Assembly (NCBI RefSeq): GCF_029227915.1
Contig: NC_079878.1
Coordinates: 25,013,501-25,077,500 of the forward strand
Direction of reading: 5' to 3'
Source: Hydractinia symbiolongicarpus
Taxonomy: Eukaryota > Cnidaria > Hydrozoa > Anthoathecata > Hydractiniidae
Length of the DNA stretch: 64,000 nt
The notes beneath the pieces were generated by a model. The model was not told where the DNA came from. It was given only the letters and a program-made list of their open reading frames with translations, and did no database searches. The translations under genes were made by a program, and so were the position numbers. This document shows, piece by piece, positions 13,701 through 23,572 of the stretch; the first letter of the stretch is position 1, and each line of letters opens with the position of its first letter.

Positions 13701-15115
13701 CCGTAAATATTTTTGACACAAAAAATACCTGATTTATGTCACTGCTAAATGCTAAAGCCATAGCAAAAAAAGCTCATTTTTAGAAATAATATGTTTTAAA
13801 TGCCCCCTGCTTTCGTGGTTTACATCAGATCATTTTGTAAATATTAATTCCCACTAAAAAAACTTTGTTTGACTTGCAAAATAATTCCTGCGAAAATTAT
13901 TAGCCCTTATATTTTAAAAAAGTAGCTTTAATTTCAGGAGGGAATCGAAGAAGATAAACTGTACAAAATCACTGAAGAATTAGCTATATTTACCAAGTAA
14001 GTGTCCGGCAGTTCTAACCATTAACTATAATGGTTAAATAACATGATGACTGTTGCTACGATACAAAATACATCTGCAGCATTTTTTGTGCAACATGACC
14101 CGTGCCCCTTTGTTGCGTAAAATTTCCCCCTTACTAGCTATATTTAATGCCTGCCTTTCTGTCTGCATGTCAAATATGGTAGCTCCGACGGGTGAATTCC
14201 CATGGATTTTGCAAGAAATTCTACGACTAGTTATAATTTTAGTGTCGTACAGCTGCATTTTTATGTGGACTAATCCTTAACCGTTACACTTTTTTAACTG
14301 TGTAATGTATTTTGTTCAGGGATTTCTATACAATCGAAGAGTTGAGAGCTAAACCTCCACCACAAGGTGTTGATCCAACGAAGTTAGAAAAATATTTGTC
14401 AGAGGAAGATTTTCTTGTATGTATACGTCTTCTATACTTTCCGTTTCGCAAATCTTAAACAGTGCACGTTATTTTTATAACCAACCGAGTTGCTAAGGAC
14501 TCAGCCTCAAAGATGCACTAAGCAACTACAAAGAAACAGAGGGACTCGAGACAAAACATCAGATTTAAAACTCACTCAATATGTTCTCATTACTTAAATA
14601 ATAACAGTAATAGGTATCCTGTAAGTTTTAGAGGTCTTAATCATCCTCCACTATTTCCTCATTCTCTTCATCTTTGTTTTCTTCGGAGTTATTTTCCAAT
14701 TGAAAAGTTTCCAACTACGTAGCAACTGCGAGGCTCAAAATCTATAATCTCCTTAGCAACTCCAGGCTCAAAATCTAATATTTCCTTAAAAGCTCCAGGC
14801 TCAAATCTAATATGTCCTTAGCAACTCCAGGCTCAAATCTAATATCACCTTAGCAACACCAGGCTTAAAATCTAATAAATCTAGCTACTCCAGGCTTAAA
14901 ATCTAATGTCTCCTTAGCAACCCCAGGCTGAAATGAAATATGGAGTTGTTTAACATGTAGTTAGTTTTAGGTTAAGAAGATGAAGTCACAAGTAAAATAC
15001 TTTTTGTATCGTTGTTTATTTCTTGCAGGAGGTATTTCGTTTCCACAAGGAGACATTTTATAAATTACCAGTTTGGCAACAAACTAATTGGAAAAAGAAG
15101 GCAGGATTGTACTAA
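1..15115 (+). CDS. SVIL: Supervillin (villin/gelsolin family actin- and membrane-binding protein), 5'-partial, 19 exons
   Basis: Exons: 1-1761, 2004-2232, 2332-2467, 2585-2606, 3247-3411, 4334-4470, 6158-6305, 6768-6919, 7439-7855, 8214-8439, 9695-9888, 10109-10434, 10832-10959, 11092-11250, 12345-12494, 13097-13215, 13938-13996, 14320-14416, 15029-15115. All introns are GT-AG. Counted from base 3 the CDS is 4,710 nt, 1,569 codons plus TAA. The reading frame is open to the window edge, so the true start lies upstream. Exon 1 encodes a basic, disordered N-terminus with recurring R-x-x-T-(I/L) motifs. Exons 5-16 encode gelsolin-like repeats (for example GDCF-type and VYVWLGR-type segments). The last two exons encode a villin headpiece ending in the WKKKAGLY box. 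Supervillins link F-actin and myosin II to the membrane. Vertebrate forms are about 1,800-2,200 aa, consistent with some 5' exons missing here. Certain to family; individual borders inferred by eye, the weakest being the donor at 2468. Confidence 0.93.
3572..3983. repeat. 15-16 bp minisatellite in supervillin intron 5
   Basis: About 26 tandem units of the type GCGAGAACTAGTTTT(T/C), varying at CGCG, TGCG and TGCA positions. Each unit contains ACTAGT, and many contain TCGCGA, so single units are partly self-complementary. Similar AT-rich 'ttttcgcgaa' words continue sparsely to about 4290. Confidence 0.9.
4917..5660. mobile_element. piggyBac-like MITE (736 bp, TTAA target duplications) in supervillin intron 6
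   Basis: TTAA at 4917-4920 and 5657-5660 flank an element that starts CCCTATTCGGTC and ends GACCGGATAGGG, an inverted terminal repeat. A subterminal palindrome, GGCGGATTCCGCC with a C run on one side, occurs at each end (about 4935 and 5598). TTAA target sites and CCC termini are the piggyBac signature. There is no transposase ORF, so the element is non-autonomous. Confidence 0.8.
8714..9545. repeat. 56 bp minisatellite in supervillin intron 10
   Basis: About 14-15 head-to-tail copies of a unit containing GGCACCTTGTAATTATTTC and TGCATAAATTAAATGC, with point variants and small deletions. It has no coding potential and fills most of the 1.25 kb intron. Confidence 0.9.
11618..12075. repeat. CAACATGTTG-rich inverted-repeat element in supervillin intron 14
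   Basis: Many palindromic CAACATGTTG words and derivatives. The two ends share the 20 bp word CAACATGTTGCCCAACATTT in opposite orientation (near 11626 and near 12047). This looks like a non-autonomous element whose ends are built from repeated binding sites. No ORF and no certain target duplication were seen. Confidence 0.5.
14740..14935. repeat. ~30 bp minisatellite in supervillin intron 18
   Basis: About six units of the type CCTTAGCAACTCCAGGCTC followed by AAAATCTAATAT, with small length changes. Confidence 0.8.
15029..15115 (+). CDS. SVIL: Supervillin last exon, end of villin headpiece
   Basis: Twenty-eight codons and TAA after a TTGCAG acceptor. It completes the headpiece begun in exon 18 (14320-14416). 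The residues KLPVWQQTNWKKKAGLY match the K-x-P-x-W/K-x-Q-x-N-x-K-K-x-x-G-L-(F/Y) actin-binding end of villin headpieces. The chain stops straight after the conserved aromatic, as in the family. Confidence 0.93.
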   Translation, partial: EVFRFHKETFYKLPVWQQTNWKKKAGLY

Positions 15116-16478
15116 AAAGCATCCATGCTTTCAACGTGTCGGAAAAGCCAGAAGCTGTCTTCAAGGAAGCTTTTTTCAAGAAAGCTATCAAAAGTATGGT
15201 TTACAGCTGTGTAAAAATTTACTTAAATATTTTTTTAGCAATCAGTAGTAATCTCTATTTTCTACCTGCCTTGCCTCTTTCGTACAGAGCAAAAAACGGT
15301 GTCTGAAATACCCCTCGCTGCACAAACGGAAAATCAGACTTTTTAAGAATAATTTTGTTTTTTATATCTGAGACGCTTCGTATTTATCGTACCCTATTGA
15401 CTCTTGCTGTGTTGGCCCTCGGTGAGGCTGGACCTAAGACCAACACTAGAGATTTAACTGTGGAAGCTTAAGAACATAACCGAAAAGGGGCCGGCGTAAT
15501 AATGTCTAAAAGGACGTGTGAAGAACGTGCAGTGCTAACCAGTATTTCCTTTATTTTTGCATATGTTGATTTTTTATGATTTCTATAATGTGTAATCTAA
15601 ATTTTAAATTTTAAATGTTTTTGTTTTCTGTTTTCATATATGTATATAGCTCAATTTTAAAGTATTTTTAATTATTATAGCGCTCCATTTCAATGGTAGA
15701 GCTGTTGATATTGTTTTTTGTAAATAGCTATATATTATATATATATGGATATTAGTTTTATTATTAAACACGAAATCACTTACTTGCGGTTCTTTTTAAT
15801 TTAATGCAACCTTGTAAAATTTATAGACTGAAGAAACAGCAAACGCAGAACCTCATTTTTTGATGTTTTTATCCTTTTGCATTGCATGTAAATGCGGTCA
15901 GTAGGGCTGTTAATGCGTGTACCCAAAGGGTCATTTAATTTCTCGTTGATAGAACTTGGTTTTGGCACAGAAAATGTCAATATCCTTATCTATTTAACAA
16001 TTAGCTCACCTTAGTGCTTCCAATTTTGAATTTCCATTCGGGTGAAATGGAATTTTGGAATTTTGGATTTTTTTCAATTTTGGATTTTCAATTTTTCATA
16101 TTTGAATTTTGGATTTTCATTTTTATTTTCAAATTTTAATTTTTTAATTTTGGATTTTAGATCTTGAAATAAGGATTTCTTCAATTTAATGTTTCAATTT
16201 TGGGAGTTTTATTTTTTTCAATTTCACACGTTACGCAGGTCACCTGTTTAGTTTTCCGACATTTTTTTGTCTAGTCACCACAAAGGAGGGTGTTGCGCAT
16301 GTTAGTTCATTCGCTAATGCACAGAAAACAGTCCGTAACCTTATTCGCGAGTTCGTCTTTTTTTACTCGTTTCTCTACTATTTGATACACAATGAAAAAA
16401 GTATCAATGGAATATTTATCGCAACTTTTAAATAATAAAAAAACACGCAAAGAGATAGTGATATTTTAATATAAGTCC
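15116..16478. other. Supervillin 3' flank, then T-rich low-complexity DNA
   Basis: The 3' UTR follows the TAA at 15113. A possible ATTAAA poly(A) signal is at 15763-15768. From about 16020 to 16240 there is a run of TTTTGGATTTT-type words. No coding sequence is recognised. Confidence 0.5.
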
Positions 16479-17165
16479 ATGTACGCTGGAGTAAAAGGGT
16501 TAAGCGAAAAATCAGTGAAGAGATTTTGCAGTAAACATAACATGACTTCGCGGAAGTCACAAGAAGAGATAAACAGATTGACAGCATCAGCGAGGTATAT
16601 ATAAATGTTCTTATCTTGTTTTATTTAAATTTGATAAACATATAAGAGATAAATAGATTTTCAAATTTTCAAGGTTGGACCCACGTAAGAACGAAAAATG
16701 ATGACAGGCTACATAAGACAAAAACACAATGTGAATGTTAGTCAAAAACGTGTTGCCAAAGCATTGACAATTGTCTCACCAACAAATCAAGAAAGTAGGA
16801 GGACCGAGCGGTTGCTGAATACAGTCCCATATCAGGCGGATTACTTTGGTCATAATCTACATATTGACCAGCAGAACGAAAAGTTGGCAATTTTTGGAGT
16901 AACTCATGTTGTAGCTATAGATGGACATATATGACATATAGGTGGTATGTTAGGGCAGGACCAACAAGGGCAATTAAAAACAACGTTAAAATACATGGAA
17001 ATATATACAGGTGAGAATTTCTTATCGTCAATCACATTTAAATGTTTCGTGAATAAATTTAAATGTAGTTTTTAGGCATATATTCCAACAATGCGTTATT
17101 TCTTTTCGTCAGAAAAACCTTGGTAACATACGGAATACCTGATCAACTGCGAGTTGATTGCGGTA
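16479..17165 (+). pseudogene. Degraded DDE integrase-core gene (retroelement- or domesticated-type)
   Basis: Coding-like segments in order: an ATG at 16479 with GVKGLSEKSVKRFCSK, a small-intron-like gap with GT at about 16595, then VGPT-stop-ERKMMTGYIRQKH, the DYFGHNLHIDQQNEKLAIFG block and THVVAIDG, and after a further break GIPDQLRVDCG near 17150. The order HIDQ / VAIDG / RVDCG is that of an integrase catalytic core family seen in invertebrates. An in-frame TAA at about 16687, a stop after AIDGHI and missing segments show it is dead. Family from memory of conserved blocks; no full-length comparison was possible. Confidence 0.6.
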
Positions 17166-17940
17166 GGGTGGAGGGGCTAAATTATATTCAGTATTAAAGG
17201 AGGCCCAACCATTTTTAAGCTTTCGGTCTCCTAGATTGGCTAAAGCATACTTTAATTCTCGAAATATTACGCTCGAAAGCGTTCACGAAATGCAGGAGAT
17301 TATATATAGAAATATAGAAATGCCATACTTTATGTAAGATATATTTTCAAAATAAGCAATATCAAAGCAAAATAGAGATAATCCAGAGAAAGGCTATAGT
17401 ATATGACAACTACCAGTCCTACTTTGTAAATTTTCCGAATACTCGCTTTCTGTTGTCGTCCGATTAAACAAATGCGTTGGCAATTTTGATCAGGTCTAGT
17501 TTGTCAGTCCTATCGTTTTGGAAATTGAGAATCGAGATGGAGTTGAAACGAGCCGGAAGCATTGTTGATCTCAGAGCATATGTAAATATTGATCAATTAA
17601 TAATTGATTAAAACACATGTTAACCTTATAAAAAAACATCACTTCTTGGCAAAAAAAGTGAGGCTTTAGCCCCCCAGCACCGTGGCTCCGCCGGGCCTGT
17701 TATCGACAAACAGAATCCAAGCAGGTTAGAAAGACAAAAATTAATCATGAAATTATAATACGCGGGAAATTTGTTTCTTAATTATATCTTTTTAGAACCT
17801 CCCCATTGAAAGATTTTGGGTGGAGGTAAACTGTGGTGTTAATGATCCTATAACTGTTATGTTTTTTACTTGTTCTTAGATACAATAAGGTATTTTTATT
17901 ACCTATGAAGTTTTAACATTAAGTAAAAACAACATATTTT
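17166..17940. other. No gene seen
   Basis: AT-rich sequence with a short GC-rich patch at about 17660-17700 of CCGCCGGGCC type, which may be part of a dispersed repeat. There is no ORF with recognisable content. Confidence 0.4.
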
Positions 17941-18341
17941 TCAGTTATCCAATATAATATTTCTAAGAACTTCTAAAATACAATTTAAACTTTCTACAGT
18001 ATAAGCGTTCATATCACTGGAACGACAGTGTGGGCACCGCTCCTCGTTTACTGCCCATTGCAAAATACAGTTCGCACAAACGAGAATTTGCTTGCAGCAA
18101 GACGATAAGTTGATTGGTGGTGCAGCCAAGTCGTTGCAAACGAGACATTGAAACGCATATGGCAATATAATTTGATTTACAGCTGTTAGCGTTAAAAATG
18201 TAAAATTAGTCATAAATAATTACTTATTTTTTTGCCTTTGGGTTCCGCCAATGTGAGCTTCATGAAAACGTCTCCGGTAAGGCGTTACTTCGTTTTCTCG
18301 TTGCCAAAGTTGTCGTAGTGGAAGAAGCGTAGCTATATGTA
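17941..18341 (-). pseudogene. RING-finger gene fragment
   Basis: Read on the minus strand, an exon-like block (18341-18245) encodes TLLPLRQLWQRENEVTPYRR and RRFHEAHIGG. After an intron-like gap, an AACAG|CT acceptor at about 18183 leads into 17941-18182, which encodes FQCLVCNDL...CCKQILVCANCILQW...CPHCRSSD. This is a C-x2-C...C-x2-C...C-x2-C zinc-binding arrangement typical of RING E3 ligases, with no obvious RING histidine. It ends in a normal stop. Upstream coding sequence is fragmentary (possible remnants to about 18500), so this may be the 3' end of a broken multi-exon gene. RING assignment fairly sure; whole gene unknown. Confidence 0.55.
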
Positions 18342-20379
18342 AGGCAAGTATTAATCACCATATGAAAAATAATCAATCCTTTAAAAAAGAGAATGTCACT
18401 TGTGGGTTTTTACTTTTAGAACACTAATGCCTTATATGGTGTGTCGCGGGGTGGAGTATTGTCTGTTGTGTTAGGCCCAGTGTTTGGCTGGAATAGCTTC
18501 ATACAGTGTCTGGTGAAAAAATAAAACACAGGAAAAAAAGGACGATACGGAAATACCCGTCAAAAATGTCGAATTAAAGAATACAGAAAGTTGAAAACAT
18601 ATATTTATAAGTAGGACGCCCGCTTAGTAGTACATTTTTTCTCCGTTCCTTGAATGTCCCACTTAACGAGAGTATTGTAAAACAACCTAAGTAGTCAAAT
18701 TAAAATTGCTATAAAAAAGTTCCCTACAAATTCTCTTACAGCAAAAACTGTCAAATCTTTCATTGCAGAAGACAGAGAATGTCCAAACAGCCTAAACTTC
18801 CTACATTTTTTATGACAATAAGTTATGCAGACTTGAGATGGAATAGATTGGTTTCAATAATAGGAAATTAGAATAGCAAAGATCTCTCTGATGAAGAAGT
18901 CACCAGTATAACTTACTTTGAGCGATATGAATTTTTTTAAACTTAAAACAGGTTTTACTTGCTAGTCGTTTTCAGTATCGTGTTGAGCGTTTTTTTAAGA
19001 AAATAATAGTTTATGGACCTCTTGGTAAAGTTACACATGTACAATTCGAGTGGAATTTCAAATACAGGAAAACTTTACGTTAATTCTTTTATATGGGTTT
19101 TGAATGCACCAACATAGACTAAGCACGCCATTAAAGGAATATATTAGATTCGTTGATGAAATTATCAAAACATAATTCCAGATAGAGAACGGAATTCCAA
19201 CTTGTTTAATTCAGTAACTACTTATCAAGTTCGTTCTCATTCCAAGTCATGCAGAAAATATCAAAATCAAAATTTTCGGTATCATTTTGGTCGTTTCTTC
19301 TCAAAAAGGATTGTTATTGCTGTTCCATTGTCAAAAAAATTAGATCTAGAAGAACACGGAGTCAAATTTTAAAGAGATCACGGAAAACCACCCCCCCCCC
19401 CCCCCCCCCCCCGTGACGTTTGTGGCAAAAATTTTCAGAATACCAATCTAATAGACCTTTCCCGAAATTCCTAATTATGCCAAACTTATTTAAAGAGGTC
19501 GATACTAAAAATGATTCTTATCCCTAAGTTCCTTAGCAAGAGGAAGAACAAATTACCTAATTTCGTTAATATTTCTGTTAGTAAGTGCCGAGCTGAAAGT
19601 TACGGTCAAACCCTTTATATAGCCGAGCTTTCCAAGAATAGCCTCGTTTTTAAAACAATTATTTTCTTTAAATCTAAATAAAATCTAACCAGAATATTAT
19701 ATTGCTCTAAAAACTTTATTTTTGTCATGATAATTTAATATTCTATCTGAATATCTTTTTTTGAAGAGCACAGAATCATTATAAAATTTTGAATGACGTC
19801 ATAATTATTATAATTTATGATATTCGGGAAAGGTGTATTGTATACACCTTTCCCGATTCCCGATCAATTAGTCAAATTTTATTGGTTTGAAATTTCAAAC
19901 TTTGGCTACTGAGTTTGTTCCTTTCATTTTTGTCAAGCGGCTAGGGTTTTTTTTCGAACATATTATGACTGCTAGTGGGTTTTTCATTAAGCATACCCTA
20001 GCAAAGCACATGGCTTACCAAATGCGCATGTCAATGATTTCTAGCCTATTTATATTGTATGTTTCTCTATAGTTCTAGTAAAGACTGTGGTTACTTGTGA
20101 CTTTGATTTAAAATTTGTTATGTTTTTTGGTAACTTTTTTTTTGTCTTCGGTCTATTCTTTAAAGAAACTGCATCGTAAAAAATGAGAAATCAAATAAGA
20201 TTCTTTACTCGTTCGCATTAAACATAAAAGTATATACTAAAAGTTGTACTATATAAAAATTACAAACCATTACCACACAAGAAAAATACAAAGCCTATTT
20301 CACCAAATTGTAATGGCAGACATAGCTGCGATCAGAAGTAAAACAGTTCCTTTTTCTGCAAAATTGCATTGGTAATTTT
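18342..20379. other. Intergenic, poly-C tract and one inverted repeat
   Basis: A run of about 22 C lies at 19390-19411. A 15 bp-arm inverted repeat with a 3 nt loop lies at 19824-19838 / 19842-19856, based on CGGGAAAGGTGTAT. The word CCTTTCCCG also occurs near 19458, so 19.45-19.86 kb may be a small element. No coding sequence is recognised. Confidence 0.45.
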
Positions 20380-23300
20380 TTATCCAGAAGCAACTGAGCA
20401 CTGTTTGCAGAGTAATGGACAGTGAAGCTTAACGTAGCTGTGATCACAAGTGAAATAGCTCTTGTAGTCAACGCAACGTCCATCCAAACCATCAACACAT
20501 CGGGAAGGTATCAATTCGTAGATTGAAGGAGTTTTTGCTAAAATAAAGAAAGAACATTTATAAGACTAAAATGTCGCATTTGATTAAATAGTTTCCATCT
20601 CTGCAAAGTCTTTTATATATCACGTACCTCCGTCTTTTCTTTGTGCAACTTCATCGGTGTAAACACGTATTCTAGCAGTAGTATAGTCTTCCCCATAATT
20701 CATCATAACAAAATTTCCTTGAGGAGAATATCGCGCCACTATATATGTGCCACTGCTACTCTTAGCAATCCCAACGCCAATATGGGTTGTAGGTTTCCAC
20801 ACTACTTGTGTGAAATGACCAATTGCTCCGCCTGTGGATTTTGTAGTGCTATAGTCGTAGTCCTTATATTCTTCATACCTATAAATTCGTTATACCTATA
20901 ACATTTCTACTTCTAAGCTGCAGGGAAGTTGTATCAAAGTCAAGTTAACCGTACGTTATCATTGGCTGGTTAGTCTGGATGTTCAAAATATTGCTAACGT
21001 GATAATAATTGCTAAATTGGGTAAGATCAACATCGAAAATTCTTTTTATTATTTCTCTATGAAACAACCTTAGACATACTTACTCTCAATGGATAGCCAG
21101 GTAAAATAAATACGTGAAATCAAAATAATTTTGAGATTATTCATGAAGATACAAAAAAATACAACAGGGATGTTTTTTAGAAAGCATATAAAATGATAAA
21201 ACGTTATTTTCTATGAATAAATAATTGCATGTAGCTAAATAATTAAAGTTTTGAAAAGAATACCTCGGATACTAAAAATTAATTCCGTTGCAGAATTTTT
21301 CATATCTTAGATCATCTGATAAAAAAGAGAAATTTACACACAAAAACTTATTTACGCACCAACTCAACGTTGCATCAGCACATGTACCCGTCCCAGAAGT
21401 CCAGTAAAGATTTTCTCCTTCGTTTATATTTTTAGCATGCTGCATATTTCCGACCAACGCAAGGTGGTTAGCCCATTCTTGCGCGTGTGTTGCCAATGTG
21501 CTACTCCATGTTACTGGTTTGGTGCCGTTGTGTAGGTTTCTGAGAACGTTGTTTACACGAATACACTCCTCTAGAAAGACAATTCCACCGAAATGCTCAA
21601 CGTTTTTATGAGTTACTATAGCGTTTAAAGATCGCTAATACATAGTCGTACAAGTGATACAAGTTTAAGCGGTGATATTAAATTTTAGTGAACAAAATAA
21701 AAAAATAAAGAAGAACAACTACAGAAAATAAGTAACTCGCCTTGATTTACTGGTATGACCTCTCCACAAGCACCTAGATATAAAACATACAAATTAATCG
21801 AAAGCTTCAGATACTCATTGATATTTCACCAATTCTTCTACAAGGTGAACACACAAGGCGTTGGTTATGTAAAGTTTTGTTACGATATGTGCCGCGCTCT
21901 TATAGTAGGGATTAACTTTGACAGAAATATTTTTTCTTCAAAGAACAAAGCGTATTACGTATTTTGACGCAGCAATGAGCCAGTGAATCTGCAAAATGAG
22001 TTAGCTGCAATGTGCCAGTGAATCTGCAAAATGAGTTAGCTGGCACAATGTTTAAAACCGGCCTTAACTTTGTGGAAATCCACAGGAATTGAAATTATGT
22101 TGAGGTTTTCTAATAGTAAAATCATGTAAGTATATCCTGGTAGAAAGAAACAATTACTTCTTAGTAATTCTAGACTCAAATTATTTGTTCTTATATGACA
22201 AAATCTGAGCCTGAAAGTTTTAATAAAATAACTTGTATTTAAAAGTGTTTTGGTTTGTTTCATTTAATTTTAGAAACTCAAATTTCAATTTTTTATCTAT
22301 ATTATAATGTCCGTATACGTCTGTCCGTCCGTCTGTCTGTCACGCAAAATGGTAGCTTAGCTGCGCAATAGCGAGAAGCACACAATGCGGTATAAAAAGG
22401 ACGGTCGAACCAGTGGATTTTCCACGGGCTAACGACTAGTAAGAGAGGAATAGCAGTTAGTGCAACATAATAATTTTGTGAGAGACAAGACTTAAATAAT
22501 AGACAAGGAGCCCTGGGGACGAGGTTTATTTGAAGCAATTCTTGCAGGAAATACGTCGCACTATTACTGCACATTTGTGTTTTAATCAGAAAGAGTAAAG
22601 TGAACTATTGTCTTTAACACTGTCCATCTCGAAAATCTCCATACATTTAGTACAGATTTTGGTTTCTCCCTGGTTTTATAAACAAATTTTTCATGTATTA
22701 TGAGATATATTCCCGCACGGGTTTGCTTGAAATTTGTTACTTCCATTAAATAATAAGGGTGGAGTGTTTTTATTAATCGTGACTCCATGGAGGGTTTTTA
22801 ATAGATTGTTTCATGCCGCGCAGGTCTGGGCACTAAAAAATTCACTGACAACTCTTTTTTTAAAGAAAACAATAACTTAACTCAATAACTCAGAAAAAAA
22901 TAAGCTTTTAAAAAATATAAAAATAATAATAATAAAGTATATAAATAATAATAATAAATAATAGCATTATAAACAATAAATAATAATAATAAATAATAGC
23001 ATTATAAACAATAAATAATAAATAATAAATAATAAACAATAAATAATAAACAATAAATAATAAATAATAAATAATAAATAATAAATAATAAATAATAAAT
23101 AATAAATAATAAATAATAAATAATAAATAATAAATAATAAATAATAAATAATAAATAATAAATAATAATAATAAATAATAAATAATAAATAATAAATGAC
23201 AATGACAATGACAATCACAATAATAATAATTTATTTAGTATTTATTATTCTAAAAAAAGCTGTCAGCCATGTCGAAATAGCCATCGAACATATAGGTCAT

Positions 23301-23572
23301 TACTGAATTTTTGACTGAAGTGAAGTTCAATAAAGCGACATTAATCCGCAATCATCAATCCCGCATCCTTTTCTCATCTTAAGCTTGTAAGCAAAAAATG
23401 AGCATAAAAATCACTAACCCTCGAGCAAGAAAAATAATACGAGCGAATACAAAAGCATCATTGCAAACAAGAAAAGCGTGTGTTCGACTGCCAACCACCT
23501 ATGTTGTTGCTCACTGTGTGCTACTTCATTAAGAAGCTGTTGACGTAAACTATCAGTCAACCCCACGGGCAT
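20380..23572 (-). CDS. CAP-superfamily (SCP/PR-1) protein with C-terminal ShKT domain, 5 exons
   Basis: Exons on the minus strand: 23572-23419, 21773-21741, 21570-21360, 20878-20628, 20537-20380, 807 nt in total, 268 aa plus TAA. The phases join cleanly. Intron 2 has a GC donor (AAG|GCGAGT); the others are GT-AG. Exon 1 has about 35 polar residues and then a hydrophobic stretch (LFLFAMMLLYSLVLFFLL), so it is either a signal anchor or a signal peptide with a long lead. The CAP domain follows, with MQHAKN, GENLYW, CAP1 motif GHFTQVVW and CAP2-like YSPQGNF. The last exon encodes six cysteines in ShKT spacing. CAP-ShKT architectures are common in cnidarian and nematode secreted proteins, and some are venom- or mucus-associated. 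No activity can be read from the sequence. An ATG further upstream is not excluded. Confidence 0.85.
21963..22045. repeat. Two-copy direct repeat (~40 bp)
   Basis: The word GCCAGTGAATCTGCAAAATG, with flanking GAGTTAGCTG, occurs twice head-to-tail within intron 1 of the CAP/ShKT gene. Confidence 0.7.
22296..22439 (+). mobile_element. 144 bp mini-Helitron
   Basis: The 5' end is A|TCTATATTATAATG. The 3' end is a GTGGA-TTT-TCCAC hairpin followed 10 nt later by CTAG|T. The TC start, the 3' hairpin about 10 nt before CTAG, and insertion between A and T are the classical Helitron marks. No ORF. The same ends recur at 37.9-39.2 kb, 42.0 kb and 60.6 kb. Confidence 0.75.
22905..23240. repeat. AAT / AATAATAAAC microsatellite
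   Basis: Long AATAAT run with AAC interruptions, ending in four ACAATG-type units and a short inverted ATTATT segment. Confidence 0.95.

Noticed and set aside
15088-15306. 72-codon ORF overlapping the supervillin stop
   Set aside because: A different frame from the headpiece; shadow of the last exon and 3' UTR.
22967-23218. Two overlapping 70-83 codon ORFs of YYLLFII repeats
   Set aside because: Translation of the AAT microsatellite.
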